A stretch of 64,000 bases of DNA, from contig CAWIXH010000017.1 of NCBI GenBank assembly GCA_963839995.1, positions 124,001 to 188,000 on the forward strand. Direction: 5' to 3'. The notes under the pieces were generated by a model. That model searched no databases and was not told the origin of the DNA. It was given only the letters and a program-made list of their open reading frames with translations. The translations under genes and the position numbers were made by a program. The first letter of the stretch is position 1; every line of letters begins with the position of its first letter. This document shows, piece by piece, positions 25,430 to 34,635 of this stretch. Source of the stretch: CAWIUB01 sp963839995 (GTDB taxonomy: Bacteria > Actinomycetota > Actinomycetes > Mycobacteriales > Jatrophihabitantaceae).

Positions 25430-26551
25430 TCAGTCCAGCGCGCCGGCTCCGGCTATCGCCAGCTCGTAGACGCGCAGGACGGACATGACCACGACTGCCC
25501 AATCGTACGGCGCAACCGCGCGCACACCGGCCGCGACCAGCCGATGCTGCAGCGCCGGGTCGTCGAGGACGCGGCGCAGCGCGGCCGCAAGCGCCACTGC
25601 GTCGCCGACTGGGAACAGCTCGCCCGCGGTTCCTCCGTTGAGCACGCGACGGAAGACCTCCAGATCGCTGGCCACGACCGGAGTGCGGGCCGCCATTGCC
25701 TCGAGCAGGATCACGCCGAAGCTCTCCTGGCCGGTGTTGGGCGCGCAGTAGACGTCGACCGTGCGCAACATCCTGGCCTTGTCGTCGTCGCTTACCTGGC
25801 CGAGGATGTCGACACGCCGCGCGAGCGCGCGCGGAAGCTCGGCACAGAACTCCTCGGCGTCGCCCCGGCCGGCCACGACTAGGCGAAGCTGCGGACGTTC
25901 TCCCGCCAACTGCTCCAACGCCGCGACGAGCACCTGCATCCCTTTGCGCGGCTCGTCGTAGCGACCCACGAAGCCCACCCGCACGGCACCGTCGCCCGCG
26001 CCGTCCAGGGGTGGCGCGGACGCGAAACGACTGACGGACACTCCGTTAGGGATCACCACCGCGTCGGCGCCTAGGTGCTCGACGATCACCTTGCGCGCGG
26101 CGGTTGACACGGCAATCCGTCCCGAGAGCTTCTCCAGGAACGGCTGCAGCATCGTGTCGAACATCAACAGGAAACGCGACCGGGTCAGCGCAGCGTGGAA
26201 CGTGGCTACCAGCGGGCCGTCGTGGATCATGCAGGCGAGCAGCGAGAGGCTGGCCGTGGCCGGCTCGTGCACATGGACGACGTCGAAGTGACCGTCGCGC
26301 AGCCAGCGGCGGACCCGGCCGGCGGACACCAGGCCGAACTGCAGCCGGGCTACCGAGCCGTTATAGGGAATCGGAACCGCCCTGCCGGCGACCGAGACGT
26401 AGGCCGGCAGGCTCGGCGTGTCGTCGTCGCCGGGGGCAAGCACCGCGACCTGGTGGCCAAGACCGATGAGCGTCTCGGCCAAGCCGTGCACGTGCGCCTG
26501 CACACCGCCGGGGATGTCCCAGGAGTAGGGGCAGACGATCCCGATGCGCAC
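25430..26551 (-). CDS. pimA: Phosphatidyl-myo-inositol alpha-mannosyltransferase PimA
   Basis: A 373-residue GT4 glycosyltransferase that adds the first mannose from GDP-mannose to phosphatidylinositol on the inner face of the membrane. MRIGIVCPYSWDIPGGVQAHV is the typical PimA start with its GGVQ loop. The nucleotide-sugar side shows GFVGRYDEPRKGM and the EX7E motif in QESFGVILLEA. It ends the pgsA-patA-pimA operon, 3 nt after patA. PIM synthesis is typical of actinobacteria. Confidence 0.93.
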   Translation of the reverse strand: MRIGIVCPYSWDIPGGVQAHVHGLAETLIGLGHQVAVLAPGDDDTPSLPAYVSVAGRAVPIPYNGSVARLQFGLVSAGRVRRWLRDGHFDVVHVHEPATASLSLLACMIHDGPLVATFHAALTRSRFLLMFDTMLQPFLEKLSGRIAVSTAARKVIVEHLGADAVVIPNGVSVSRFASAPPLDGAGDGAVRVGFVGRYDEPRKGMQVLVAALEQLAGERPQLRLVVAGRGDAEEFCAELPRALARRVDILGQVSDDDKARMLRTVDVYCAPNTGQESFGVILLEAMAARTPVVASDLEVFRRVLNGGTAGELFPVGDAVALAAALRRVLDDPALQHRLVAAGVRAVAPYDWAVVVMSVLRVYELAIAGAGALD

Positions 26552-26554
26552 GAC

Positions 26555-27481
26555 TCAGTCCCGCCGCGTCGAGTGTCGCGTCAGGTCGGCGAGCCACAAT
26601 CGCTGCAGCATGTGCCAGTCCTGCGGGCGCTGGGCAATTTCGGCGCCAAACCAGTCGGCCAGCGCCTGCGTACCTGTCCGCACCCGGTCGCGCAACCGTC
26701 CGCCCCCGACGTCGATCGGCGGAGCGACCCGGTGCCCCCACGCCCCGTCCTCGCTGAACCAGAGGCTCACCGGACAGAGTGCCGCGCCCGTCATCGCGGC
26801 GAGCATGGCTGGGCCGGGTGGCATCCGCGCCGGTTCACCGAACAACGTCACCTCGACCCCGCTCCGCGACAGGTCGCGATCGGCCACCAGGCAGAGGCAG
26901 CCACCCGCCCCGAGCCGATCGGTGAGCCCGTCGGTCACCGGGGCCGAACCGCCAGTCAACGGCAGCACCTCCATGCCCAGACTTTCCCGGTACGCGACGA
27001 AGCGGTTGTAGAGCGATTCCGGCTCGAGGCGCTCGACGACGGTGGTGAACGGTACGCCGTGGCTGATGAGCCACACCGCGGCGACGTCCCAGTTGCCCAT
27101 GTGCGGCAAGGCGAGGATCAACCCCTTGCCCGCCGCCATCGCCGCGTCGATGTGCTCGGTGCCGAACGCGTTCGGCTCGACGCGCTGGGCGACTGCGGCG
27201 TGGTCCATCTTCGGCAGCCGGAATGTCTCCAGCCAGTAGCGAGCGTACGAGCGCATCCCGGCCCGCACGAGCTCGTCCAGCTCCGGATCGGATCGATCCG
27301 GGCCGACCACGCGCCGCAGGTTCTTGCGCAGCTGTCGCACCCCAGGACCGCCACGGCGCGTGGCTAGGTCGCCGGCCATCCGGAACCCACTCGCTGCGAC
27401 GGTTTCGGGGACCGCTTTGACGAGTCCCCAGCCAGCGGCGAACCCCATGTCGACCGCCCGTTGACGCAGTCGAGCGCTCAT
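26555..27481 (-). CDS. patA: Phosphatidylinositol mannoside acyltransferase PatA
   Basis: A 308-residue LPLAT-family acyltransferase that acylates the 2-mannose of PIM1/PIM2. The catalytic HMGNWD (H(x)4D) lies at 127-132; the ADRDLSRSG loop follows near 200. No transmembrane helix is needed; these enzymes sit on the membrane surface. The ATG at 27479-27481 overlaps the pgsA stop (ATGA), so the longer open frame is not used. The neighbours pgsA and pimA fix the role. Confidence 0.9.
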   Translation of the reverse strand: MSARLRQRAVDMGFAAGWGLVKAVPETVAASGFRMAGDLATRRGGPGVRQLRKNLRRVVGPDRSDPELDELVRAGMRSYARYWLETFRLPKMDHAAVAQRVEPNAFGTEHIDAAMAAGKGLILALPHMGNWDVAAVWLISHGVPFTTVVERLEPESLYNRFVAYRESLGMEVLPLTGGSAPVTDGLTDRLGAGGCLCLVADRDLSRSGVEVTLFGEPARMPPGPAMLAAMTGAALCPVSLWFSEDGAWGHRVAPPIDVGGGRLRDRVRTGTQALADWFGAEIAQRPQDWHMLQRLWLADLTRHSTRRD

Positions 27482-28095
27482 GTCGGCTCCTCCGCCTGGG
27501 ACTGCTGCCAGACGGTGACCATCCGCTGCACCACGGTGATCGCTGACGCGGCCACCAGAACCCATAACGCGATCGCCTGCACGTACGGCACCCGCAGGTG
27601 TTCACCGGACAGGCCCGTCCCGACGAGCACGATGATCAGCCGATCGGCACGCTCGGCGATGCCGACCGTCGCGGTCAGGCCCGCGGCCTCGGCGCGCGCG
27701 CGAATGTAGGAGGTGAGCGATCCGAGCACGAGGCAGAGCAGGGCCGCTGCCAGCATCCAGGGCTGATCGTGCCACGCGAAGTACCAGCCGATCGACCCGA
27801 AGACCGCGGCGTCGGCGATCCGATCGCCGGTCGAGTCCAGGACGGCCCCGAACTTCGTCGTCTGCCCGCTCGCCCGGGCGACGGCCCCGTCGAGCACGTC
27901 GAGCATGACGAAACCCCAGATGAGCATCGTCCCGGTGAACCACCAGCCCTGGGTGAAGAAGATCAGCGCGGCTGCCGTCGCCCCGACCGTGCCAACGATG
28001 GTGATCGCATCGGGCGTGATGCCCATGCGCGCCAGCCGCACGCCCGCCGGGTTGATCGTCCTCGACACCCATTCGCGGGCGTGGATGTTGAGCAC
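27478..28095 (-). CDS. pgsA: Phosphatidylinositol phosphate synthase (CDP-alcohol phosphatidyltransferase)
   Basis: A 205-residue membrane enzyme that joins CDP-diacylglycerol to inositol 1-phosphate. The CDP-alcohol signature is complete: D69 G70, R74, G83, D87 and D91, with D66 preceding. About six transmembrane helices surround it. It starts at GTG (28093-28095) and is the first gene of the PIM operon. It is divergent from the EF-G2 gene; the 156 nt between them hold promoters but no gene. The inositol-phosphate role follows from the patA-pimA context. Confidence 0.92.
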   Translation of the reverse strand: MLNIHAREWVSRTINPAGVRLARMGITPDAITIVGTVGATAAALIFFTQGWWFTGTMLIWGFVMLDVLDGAVARASGQTTKFGAVLDSTGDRIADAAVFGSIGWYFAWHDQPWMLAAALLCLVLGSLTSYIRARAEAAGLTATVGIAERADRLIIVLVGTGLSGEHLRVPYVQAIALWVLVAASAITVVQRMVTVWQQSQAEEPT

Positions 28096-28251
28096 GCGGT
28101 CCCTTCGCTTCGTCCGGCCGGCTGTAGGCGCCTCACCTTAGCCGCGGTTGTGCCAGCTATTCTCGCTGTTCTGCTTGTCTCCCGCCGAAGTTTGGGTGTC
28201 GAATGCCGGAAGCGGGCCGTGCACGGAAAGACGCGAAAGGCGAGGTCCTTC

Positions 28252-30441
28252 ATGTCGACGAAGAAGATGTCAGGAGGTTCGGGTCGGCCGGCTGCGGCCG
28301 GCATCGAGACCGCGGACCGTCCGGAGAAGATCCGCAACGTCGCGCTCGTCGGTCACTCCGCCTCAGGCAAGACGACGTTGGTCGAGGCGTTGCTCGCCGC
28401 GACTGGAACCATCCCGCGCGCGGGTTCCGTCGCCGAGGGCACGACCGTGAGTGATGCCGACCCTGTCGAGGTGGCGCAGCAGCGCTCCGTCGCGTTGGCG
28501 GTATGCCCGGTAACCCACGACGGCGTGGTCGTCAACCTGCTCGACACCCCCGGATATCCCGATTTCACCGGGGAATTGCGGGCCGGGCTGCGCGCTGCCG
28601 ACGCCGCGCTCTTCGTCGTTTCCGCGGCCGAGGACATCGACCCCATCACCGTCTCCCTGTGGGAGGAGTGCGCCGCGCTGGGTACCCCCCGCGCGGTAGG
28701 GGTCACCCGGCTCGACGCTCCGCGCGCGTCATTCGAGAACGCCGTAGCAGCCTGCCAGGCGGTATTCGGCGGCGCCGATGGCCAAGCGGTCCTGCCGCTC
28801 TACCTGCCCGTGAACGCCCGTGCCGATGCAGCGGCCGACGCTTTGGTCGGTCTGCTCACCCGCACGGTGTACGACTACTCCGGTGGCTACCCGCCCACGA
28901 CGGCTCCCCTCGGCGATTCGCACGATGTTGTCGGTGACGTTTCCTCAGCACGCGACGCCCTGATGGAAGCGATCATCAACAACAGCGAGGATGAGAGCCT
29001 GCTCGAGCGGTATCTGTCGGGAGACGAGATAGGGCTCGACGTGCTGATCGACGACCTGGAGACCGCCGTCGCTCGCGGCACGTTCTTCCCGGTGCTGCCG
29101 GTCTGCGCGAGCACGGGTCTCGGGCTCGCCGAGCTGCTCGAAGTGCTGAGCGGCGCCTTCCCGTCGCCGGTCGAGCTGGCGCCGCCCGCCGCCCTGCAGG
29201 TGGACGGCAGCCCTGGACCCACGTTGACGTGCGACCCCAGCGGGCCGTTGCTCGGTGAGGTCGTGCGCACCACGGTCGACCCCTACCTTGGCCGGCTGTC
29301 GGTCGTGCGGCTGTTTTCCGGGACACTCAGAACAGATACCGCGATCCACGTGGCGGGCCACGGTGGCGCGGCGCGGGGGCATCCCGACCACGACGTCGAC
29401 GACCGGGTCGGCCAGCTGTTCTCGCCGCTGGGTGCGGTGCTGCGTCCGATCGACCGGGCCGTCGCCGGAGACATCTGTGCGATCGGGCGGCTCTCCACGG
29501 CCGAGACGGGCGACACGATCTCGGCCAAGTCCGCACCGCTGATCGTCGAGCCGTGGCAGATGCCTGAGCCGCTGCTCCCCGTTGCCGTCCAGGCTGCCAC
29601 GCGGGCGGACGAAGACGCCCTGGCCAAGGCGCTGTCGCGGCTCACCGCCGGCGACCCGACCGTTCGGGTCGAGCGCCACGCCGACACCGGCCAGCTCGTC
29701 CTGTGGTGCCTCGGCGAGGCGCACGCCGACGTCGTGCTGGACCGGCTACGGGCGACCGGCGCCCAGGTCGACACCGTGCCTGTTCGAATCGCTCTCGCGG
29801 AGACCTTCACCGTCGAGGCACGCGGGCATGGCCGTCAGGTCAAGCAGTCCGGAGGGCACGGCCAATACGCGGTCTGCGACATCATCGTCTCCCCGTTGCC
29901 CCGCGGCTCGGGTGTGCAGTTCGACGAGAAGGTCGTCGGCGGCGCGGTGCCATCGCAGTTCATTGGTTCGGTCGAGAAGGGCGTTCGCGCGCAGCTCGAA
30001 CACGGCCTAAGCAATGACCGGGTGCCCGTCGTCGACGTGCTCGTCACGCTCGTCGACGGCAAGGCGCACAGCGTCGACTCGTCGGACGCTGCCTTCCAAA
30101 CCGCCGGTGCCCTGGCCGTCAAGGACGCCGCCGCGAGTGGCAAGGTGGCGATGCTCGAACCGATCGCCACCGTCGACATCACCGTCCCGGACGCTTACGT
30201 GGGCGCGGTCCTATCCGACCTGTCCGGGCGTCGCGGCCGGGTCACCGGCACCGAGCCCGACACCACCGCACCGACCGGCATGGAGCGCACCACTGTGCAT
30301 GGCGAGGTGCCCGACGCGGAGCTGGCCCGCTATGCCATCACGTTGCGCTCCATCAGCGCCGGGACGGGACGCTTCACTCGCAGGTTCGCCCGCTACGACG
30401 TGGTCCCCGACTCGGTGGCCCAGGCGCTGCGAGCCAGCTAG
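28252..30441 (+). CDS. fusA2: Elongation factor G-like protein (EF-G2/FusA2)
   Basis: A 729-residue translational GTPase paralogue. It has G1 GHSASGKT (34-41), G3 DTPG (98-101), and domains II, III, IV (GHGRQVKQSGGHGQYAV) and V (VGAVLSDLSGRRGRVTG). Two features set it apart from canonical EF-G: G1 is not AHVDAGKT, and the guanine-specificity NKxD is TRLD (152-155). Mycobacterial EF-G2 likewise differs from EF-G and is reported to lack normal translocase function. GAGG lies 6 nt before the ATG. The frame is open far upstream but only as antisense of pgsA. Confidence 0.9.
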   Translation: MSTKKMSGGSGRPAAAGIETADRPEKIRNVALVGHSASGKTTLVEALLAATGTIPRAGSVAEGTTVSDADPVEVAQQRSVALAVCPVTHDGVVVNLLDTPGYPDFTGELRAGLRAADAALFVVSAAEDIDPITVSLWEECAALGTPRAVGVTRLDAPRASFENAVAACQAVFGGADGQAVLPLYLPVNARADAAADALVGLLTRTVYDYSGGYPPTTAPLGDSHDVVGDVSSARDALMEAIINNSEDESLLERYLSGDEIGLDVLIDDLETAVARGTFFPVLPVCASTGLGLAELLEVLSGAFPSPVELAPPAALQVDGSPGPTLTCDPSGPLLGEVVRTTVDPYLGRLSVVRLFSGTLRTDTAIHVAGHGGAARGHPDHDVDDRVGQLFSPLGAVLRPIDRAVAGDICAIGRLSTAETGDTISAKSAPLIVEPWQMPEPLLPVAVQAATRADEDALAKALSRLTAGDPTVRVERHADTGQLVLWCLGEAHADVVLDRLRATGAQVDTVPVRIALAETFTVEARGHGRQVKQSGGHGQYAVCDIIVSPLPRGSGVQFDEKVVGGAVPSQFIGSVEKGVRAQLEHGLSNDRVPVVDVLVTLVDGKAHSVDSSDAAFQTAGALAVKDAAASGKVAMLEPIATVDITVPDAYVGAVLSDLSGRRGRVTGTEPDTTAPTGMERTTVHGEVPDAELARYAITLRSISAGTGRFTRRFARYDVVPDSVAQALRAS

Positions 30442-30547
30442 TGGCAGGCCGCCGGTAATGATCGACAAGCGTTAAAGACTCTCCCGACGCGCGCGATGTT
30501 TGCCAGTCACCACGCGCCCACGATTATGACGCCATGACGGCGTGGGG

Positions 30548-30568
30548 GGCCTAGATCTGGCCTAGATC
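30548..30568. repeat. Short tandem repeat at the 3' end of the HNH gene
   Basis: GGCCTAGATC occurs twice with an 11-bp period (30548-30557 and 30559-30568). The second copy reaches into the HNH stop codon. The 125-nt gap between the convergent EF-G2 and HNH genes holds nothing else I can identify beyond a weak ACGCC/GGCGT hairpin. Confidence 0.4.
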
Positions 30569-31868
30569 AGCGCAGCTGGGTGTCGTGGGCGGTGTTGCGT
30601 CTGGGTACTTGCTGCGGATCGAGCCAGGCTGGGGGTATCCAGTGGGGGACGCCGTCGGTGATCCGGCAGGCCCAGCCGCGTTTGGCGAACTCCCGGTGGT
30701 GGAACCCGCAGACGAGGGTCAGATTGTCCAGGTCGGTGGGGCCGCCGTCGATCCACGGCACGATGTGATGGCTTTGGCACCAGGCCGGTGGCCGATCGCA
30801 CGAGGGGAAGGAGCATCCGCGGTCGCGGGCGGCCAGGGCGAGGCGCTGCTGGGCGGTGGCGACCCGGCGTGCCCGGCCGTAGCCGAGGACGCCGCCGGTG
30901 TCGGTGAGCACGACCGGGATGATGTCGGCTTCGCCGGCCAGCCGCAGCGCCTCCGGGACGGAGATCAGCCCGCCGTGCGCGGTGGTGGCGACACCGGTCC
31001 GGGACTCCAGGTCGGCCAGGGTGATCGTGATGAGCAGGGTGGCCGGGGTGCCACCGCAGTCCGGCAGCCCACTGGTGCGCAGCGCGCGTAGGCCGATGTC
31101 TTCCAGCGCGTCGTGGCGGCGCTGCCCGCCGCTGCGCCGGTCCGGCTGGCCGTCCGCGGCGGGCACCGGGGCTGCCAGCGCGTCCAGCCAGGCTTCGGTG
31201 ACCGCGGCGCAGCCGGGGGTGAGGTAGCCGGTCAGCCGGGCCGACCCGTCCGCCATCCGGTGCAGCGTCAGGTCGCGGCGCCGGGCGTGGTCCGCGTCGT
31301 CGGGCCGGGTGCCGTCCGGGTCCAGGCAGGCCAGCAGCCGGCGGGCCGCCTTACCCAGCTGGTCCGGGTCCAGGGTGCGGGCGTGCCCGGTGAGCGCCGC
31401 CTCCACCTGCTCGGCCTGCCCGGCCGCGGCGGCGGGCAGCGCGTGCACCGTGGACCGGATCACCGCGGCGTGCCGGTCGCAGATGGCGCCCTCGGCCTGC
31501 GCCGCCGCCACCGCCGGGAACACCGGCGGCAGCAGCTGGCCGGTCAGCGTGCGCCGCGCCCCCAGATCCGCCGCCGCGCGCACCCGGGCCCGCGCCTCCC
31601 CCGGGGCCAGCCGCAGCAGCCGGGCCAGCAGGTAGCCGCTCGACGGGCAGCACAACTCCCCAGCCACTCCCCGCGACTCGAGCTCGCCGATCAACGCGTG
31701 GTCCGCGGCCGGCAGCCGCCGCCGCTGGGTCTCCAGGCCGCGGGCCAGCTCCAGCAGCTCATCCCGCGACGCGCCGGTCAGGTCCACCGCGAGCAGCGTG
31801 TCCACCGCGTCGGCCAGCTGCTTCACGGCGACCTCGACGGTCACCGCAGCCGCTGGACTCTCGAACAT
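30567..31868 (-). CDS. DUF222 HNH endonuclease (13E12-repeat family)
   Basis: A 433-residue protein with an N-terminal helical DUF222 domain (about 30-290) and a C-terminal HNH nuclease. The nuclease shows the Cys pair CSFPSC, the SHHIVPWIDGG core, DLDNLTLVCGFHH and a trailing HREF. This is the REP13E12-type family, often multicopy in actinobacteria. Its role is not settled. It is intact. It lies beside an integrase remnant, so the region may be a site of mobile DNA traffic. Confidence 0.88.
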   Translation of the reverse strand: MFESPAAAVTVEVAVKQLADAVDTLLAVDLTGASRDELLELARGLETQRRRLPAADHALIGELESRGVAGELCCPSSGYLLARLLRLAPGEARARVRAAADLGARRTLTGQLLPPVFPAVAAAQAEGAICDRHAAVIRSTVHALPAAAAGQAEQVEAALTGHARTLDPDQLGKAARRLLACLDPDGTRPDDADHARRRDLTLHRMADGSARLTGYLTPGCAAVTEAWLDALAAPVPAADGQPDRRSGGQRRHDALEDIGLRALRTSGLPDCGGTPATLLITITLADLESRTGVATTAHGGLISVPEALRLAGEADIIPVVLTDTGGVLGYGRARRVATAQQRLALAARDRGCSFPSCDRPPAWCQSHHIVPWIDGGPTDLDNLTLVCGFHHREFAKRGWACRITDGVPHWIPPAWLDPQQVPRRNTAHDTQLR

Positions 31869-31881
31869 GTGTTTGATTCTA

Positions 31882-32113
31882 TCAGCCGGTTACGACACGA
31901 CACAAGCGAGAATCACCAGCAATATCCGAGAAATCCCGCAGGAACATGCTCACGTCACCGGGCAGCAGCCGGTCGAGGCGCCAGCCCGCGCGGGCCGTCC
32001 CTGCTGGCGAGCAACAGCCGCGCCGCCGGGGTATGCGCGTCAAACACGGTGTGTGGAGTCAGGCCGCGTTCGATCAGCAGATAGCTGCTGTAGGCGGCGA
32101 GCAGTTCCTGTTC
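31882..32113 (-). pseudogene. Remnant of a tyrosine recombinase N-terminus, frameshifted
   Basis: In one frame the minus strand reads EQELLAAYSSYLLIERGL and then TPHTVFDAHTPAARLLLAS. In the next frame it continues WRLDRLLPGDVSMFLRDFSD to a stop at 31882. Joined across a shift near 31985, these resemble the SAM-like core-binding domain of XerC/phage-type integrases. The catalytic domain is absent. This fills most of the 314-nt gap between the HNH gene and the next gene. Confidence 0.6.
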
Positions 32114-32182
32114 TTCAACATGACCGTGCGCGGGACATACAACCGGCTGAGGTAGGTCTGGGCGAGGTTGACGCCGACTCCG

Positions 32183-32440
32183 TCAGAGCCAGACGCCCTC
32201 GCGCGGATGAAGCAGCGAGCCGGCCTTCGGCTGCGGTTGCGCGCGAATGGCGACGATCGCCGAGCCGCGTACCACGCAGCCGCTGCCCGGCGTCGTCTCG
32301 TGCAGGTCGTCCGGCAGGGACTCGGCGAGTAACCGCCAGCGCGAGGCGACAGCGTTCGCCGCGGGCACGTCCGGCAGGTCACTGCCCACGATGACGCGCG
32401 TGCCGCTGCTCAGCTCGAGCCACACTTCGTGTAACGGCAT
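32183..32440 (-). CDS. Small hypothetical protein
   Basis: An 85-residue protein beginning MPLHEVWLELSSGTRVIVGSD, with no membrane segment and no cysteine cluster. It looks beta-rich and soluble. I do not recognise it. The ATG at 32438-32440 lacks a clear ribosome site, but TATCAC lies just upstream, so a leaderless message is possible. It follows the haemoglobin gene after 26 nt on the same strand and may be its operon partner. Confidence 0.6.
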   Translation of the reverse strand: MPLHEVWLELSSGTRVIVGSDLPDVPAANAVASRWRLLAESLPDDLHETTPGSGCVVRGSAIVAIRAQPQPKAGSLLHPREGVWL

Positions 32441-32466
32441 ACCGTGATAGTCGCAGACCGCGGCGG

Positions 32467-32952
32467 CTACGGCCGGTAGGGCGGGGCGACGCCCCAACCC
32501 CAATGTGGGACCGGCGCGTGCTCGACGACGTCAGCATCAGGCTGTGAGTTGTGGACGGCGAGCCGGGTGCCCCATTCGAGATAGCCGACCAAAGCCGCGC
32601 GGAACTCGGGATCCGCAGGCAACTGGGCGTCGTCCGCGGCCAGGCTCATCAGAGCCGCGAAGCGGAACCGCTGCTCGCCGGTGATGGCCAGACCGCGATG
32701 GTGCGCCAGCATCCGCTCGTAACCGCCGAGCCGTTCGGTGTAGTCCGCCGGACCGCCGAAGACCTCGCACCACCACAGCGTCACGTTGTGCCGGTGCTCG
32801 GCGCTGACGCCGCCGGGGAAGAACGGGCTGAGCAGGTCGTCTCGTTCGACCCGGTCGTAGAACGCGTTGATCAACCGTTCGAAGGCAGCGTGCCCTCCCG
32901 CCCAGTCATAGAGGGTCGGTGTGCCGGCATCCTCAGTCACGGCGTCAGTCAA
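32467..32952 (-). CDS. glbO: Group II truncated haemoglobin (GlbO-like)
   Basis: A 161-residue 2-on-2 globin. LYDWAGGHAAFERLINAFYDRV, the SPFF segment and WWCEVFGGPADYTERLGGYERMLAHHRGL, with the proximal histidine in the HH, match trHbO. YLEWGTRLAVHNS near the C-terminus supplies the conserved tryptophan region. Members bind oxygen with high affinity and associate with membranes. The longest start is a TTG overlapping the HerA-like gene stop; the GTG four codons in (32940) is equally possible. Confidence 0.9.
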   Translation of the reverse strand: MTDAVTEDAGTPTLYDWAGGHAAFERLINAFYDRVERDDLLSPFFPGGVSAEHRHNVTLWWCEVFGGPADYTERLGGYERMLAHHRGLAITGEQRFRFAALMSLAADDAQLPADPEFRAALVGYLEWGTRLAVHNSQPDADVVEHAPVPHWGWGVAPPYRP

Positions 32953-34529
32953 CGGCGTCGGCGGCTGGTGCCGAACATCCCGCGGATGATCTCGTTCCCG
33001 AGCGTCCGCATCAGCGACTTGCCGACCGACGAACCCAGCACGGCGGTGACCATGTCCGGCGGCTGGTGCTGGCGCGGTGCAGGCGCAGGAGCGGGCACGG
33101 GTTGCGGGGCCGGTGCACTGGGCGGCGGAGCCAGGCGCGCGGCAAGCCGCTCGTACGCCGAGTCGCGGTCGATAGCCGCGCCGTACTTCACCTGCAGCGG
33201 GGAACCCGTCACCGCGGCCTGCTGCGCCGCGGGGTCGATCTGCGCCATCAAAGAGCGCGGTGCACGCAGCCGGGTCCAGGCCACCGGGGTCGGCGCGCCC
33301 GACTCGGCGAGCACGGTGATGATTGCCTCACCGGTGCCTAGCTGCTGCAGCGCCTCGGACAGGTCGTAATCGGTCGTCTTCGGGTAGGTCCGGACCGCCT
33401 TGGCCAGCGCCGCGGCGTCGTCCGGTGTGAATGCGCGCAACGCGTGCTGAACCCGGTTGCCGAGCTGACCGAGGACGGAGTCCGGGACGTCGGTCGGGTT
33501 CTGCGTCACGAAGAACACGCCCACGCCCTTGGACCGGATGAGCCGCACCGTCTGGGTCACCGCGTCCAAGAACGCCTTGCTGGCACCATTGAACAGCAGA
33601 TGCGCCTCGTCGAAGAAGAAGACCAGCTTTGGCTTGTCGACATCGCCGACCTCGGGTAGCTCGTGGAACAGCTCGGCGAGCAACCACATCAGGAACGTGC
33701 TGAACATAACTGGACGGTCTTGCAGGTTGGCGAGCTCGATCGAGCTGATGATGCCGCGGCCGGCCGAGTCTGTCCGCAGCAGGTCGCTCGGCTCGAACTC
33801 GGGCTCACCGAAGAAGACGTCACCGCCCTGGCTCTGCAGGATGATCAGGCTGCGCAGGATGACGCCCGCCGTTGCGCTGGACAGCCCGCCAATGCCCTTG
33901 AGGTCGTTCTTGCCCTCATCTCCGGTGAGGTACTGGATGACGGCGCGCAGGTCCTTCAGGTCGAGCAGCGGCAGCCCCGCCGTGTCGGCGTAGTGGAAGA
34001 TCAGGCCGAGCGAGGATTCCTGCGTGCTGTTCAACTGGAGCACCTTCGACAGCAGGGTGGGGCCGAACGACGTCATCGTGGCGCGCAATGGCACGCCGAT
34101 GCCCACGGCGCCCAACGCGTAGAACTCGACCGGGAACGCGATCGGCGTCCACTCGTCCCCTGTGTCGGCCGAGCGCTGGGTGATCTTGTCGTTGGACGTG
34201 CCGGGCTGCGACAGGCCGGAGAGGTCGCCCTTGATGTCCGCAACGACGACCGGCACGCCCGCGGCTGACAACTGCTCGGTGAGCACCTGCAGCGTCTTGG
34301 TCTTGCCGGTGCCGGTCGCGCCGGCGATCAGACCGTGCCGATTCAGCATGCCGAGCGGGACGCGAATCCGCGCATCGGGGTGGGCGACACCGTCGAGTAC
34401 AACCGAGCCGAGTTCGAGCGCCGTCCCGCTGAACGCGTACGCGCCAGCGATCGCAGTAGCTGCATCGGCTGGCTTTGCGGCCGGCTTTGCGGCCGTCTTC
34501 GATCCGGCGGAACCTTTGGCCTGCGACAC
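32949..34529 (-). CDS. HerA-like ATPase (DUF853)
   Basis: A 526-residue P-loop ATPase. The N-terminal Ala/Lys-rich tail is followed by HGLIAGATGTGKTKTLQ (Walker A, about 74-82) and VVVADIKGDLSGL, the typical DUF853 strand. Walker B is LVFFFDEAHLLFNG (about 310-322), and VFFVTQNPTDVPDSVLGQLGNRVQHALRAF is the motif III region. The C-terminus is Pro/Ala-rich, ending in basic RRRR. HerA relatives pump or remodel DNA; this subgroup's role is undefined. The GTG at 34529 has AAGGAG 6 nt upstream. Confidence 0.88.
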   Translation of the reverse strand: MSQAKGSAGSKTAAKPAAKPADAATAIAGAYAFSGTALELGSVVLDGVAHPDARIRVPLGMLNRHGLIAGATGTGKTKTLQVLTEQLSAAGVPVVVADIKGDLSGLSQPGTSNDKITQRSADTGDEWTPIAFPVEFYALGAVGIGVPLRATMTSFGPTLLSKVLQLNSTQESSLGLIFHYADTAGLPLLDLKDLRAVIQYLTGDEGKNDLKGIGGLSSATAGVILRSLIILQSQGGDVFFGEPEFEPSDLLRTDSAGRGIISSIELANLQDRPVMFSTFLMWLLAELFHELPEVGDVDKPKLVFFFDEAHLLFNGASKAFLDAVTQTVRLIRSKGVGVFFVTQNPTDVPDSVLGQLGNRVQHALRAFTPDDAAALAKAVRTYPKTTDYDLSEALQQLGTGEAIITVLAESGAPTPVAWTRLRAPRSLMAQIDPAAQQAAVTGSPLQVKYGAAIDRDSAYERLAARLAPPPSAPAPQPVPAPAPAPRQHQPPDMVTAVLGSSVGKSLMRTLGNEIIRGMFGTSRRRR

Positions 34530-34635
34530 ACGAGACTCCTTACTCGGCCGACACAATCGGGGTCAGCCTACGGCCGCGGGGGCCACGAGTCGCGACGGGA
34601 AGGCGGTGTCGGCGTCCTCGTTAGACTGCGATGAC

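Noticed and set aside
27598..28251. In-frame extension of fusA2 by 218 codons upstream
   Set aside because: It runs antisense to pgsA, has no EF-G-like sequence, and the ATG at 28252 has GAGG in the right place.
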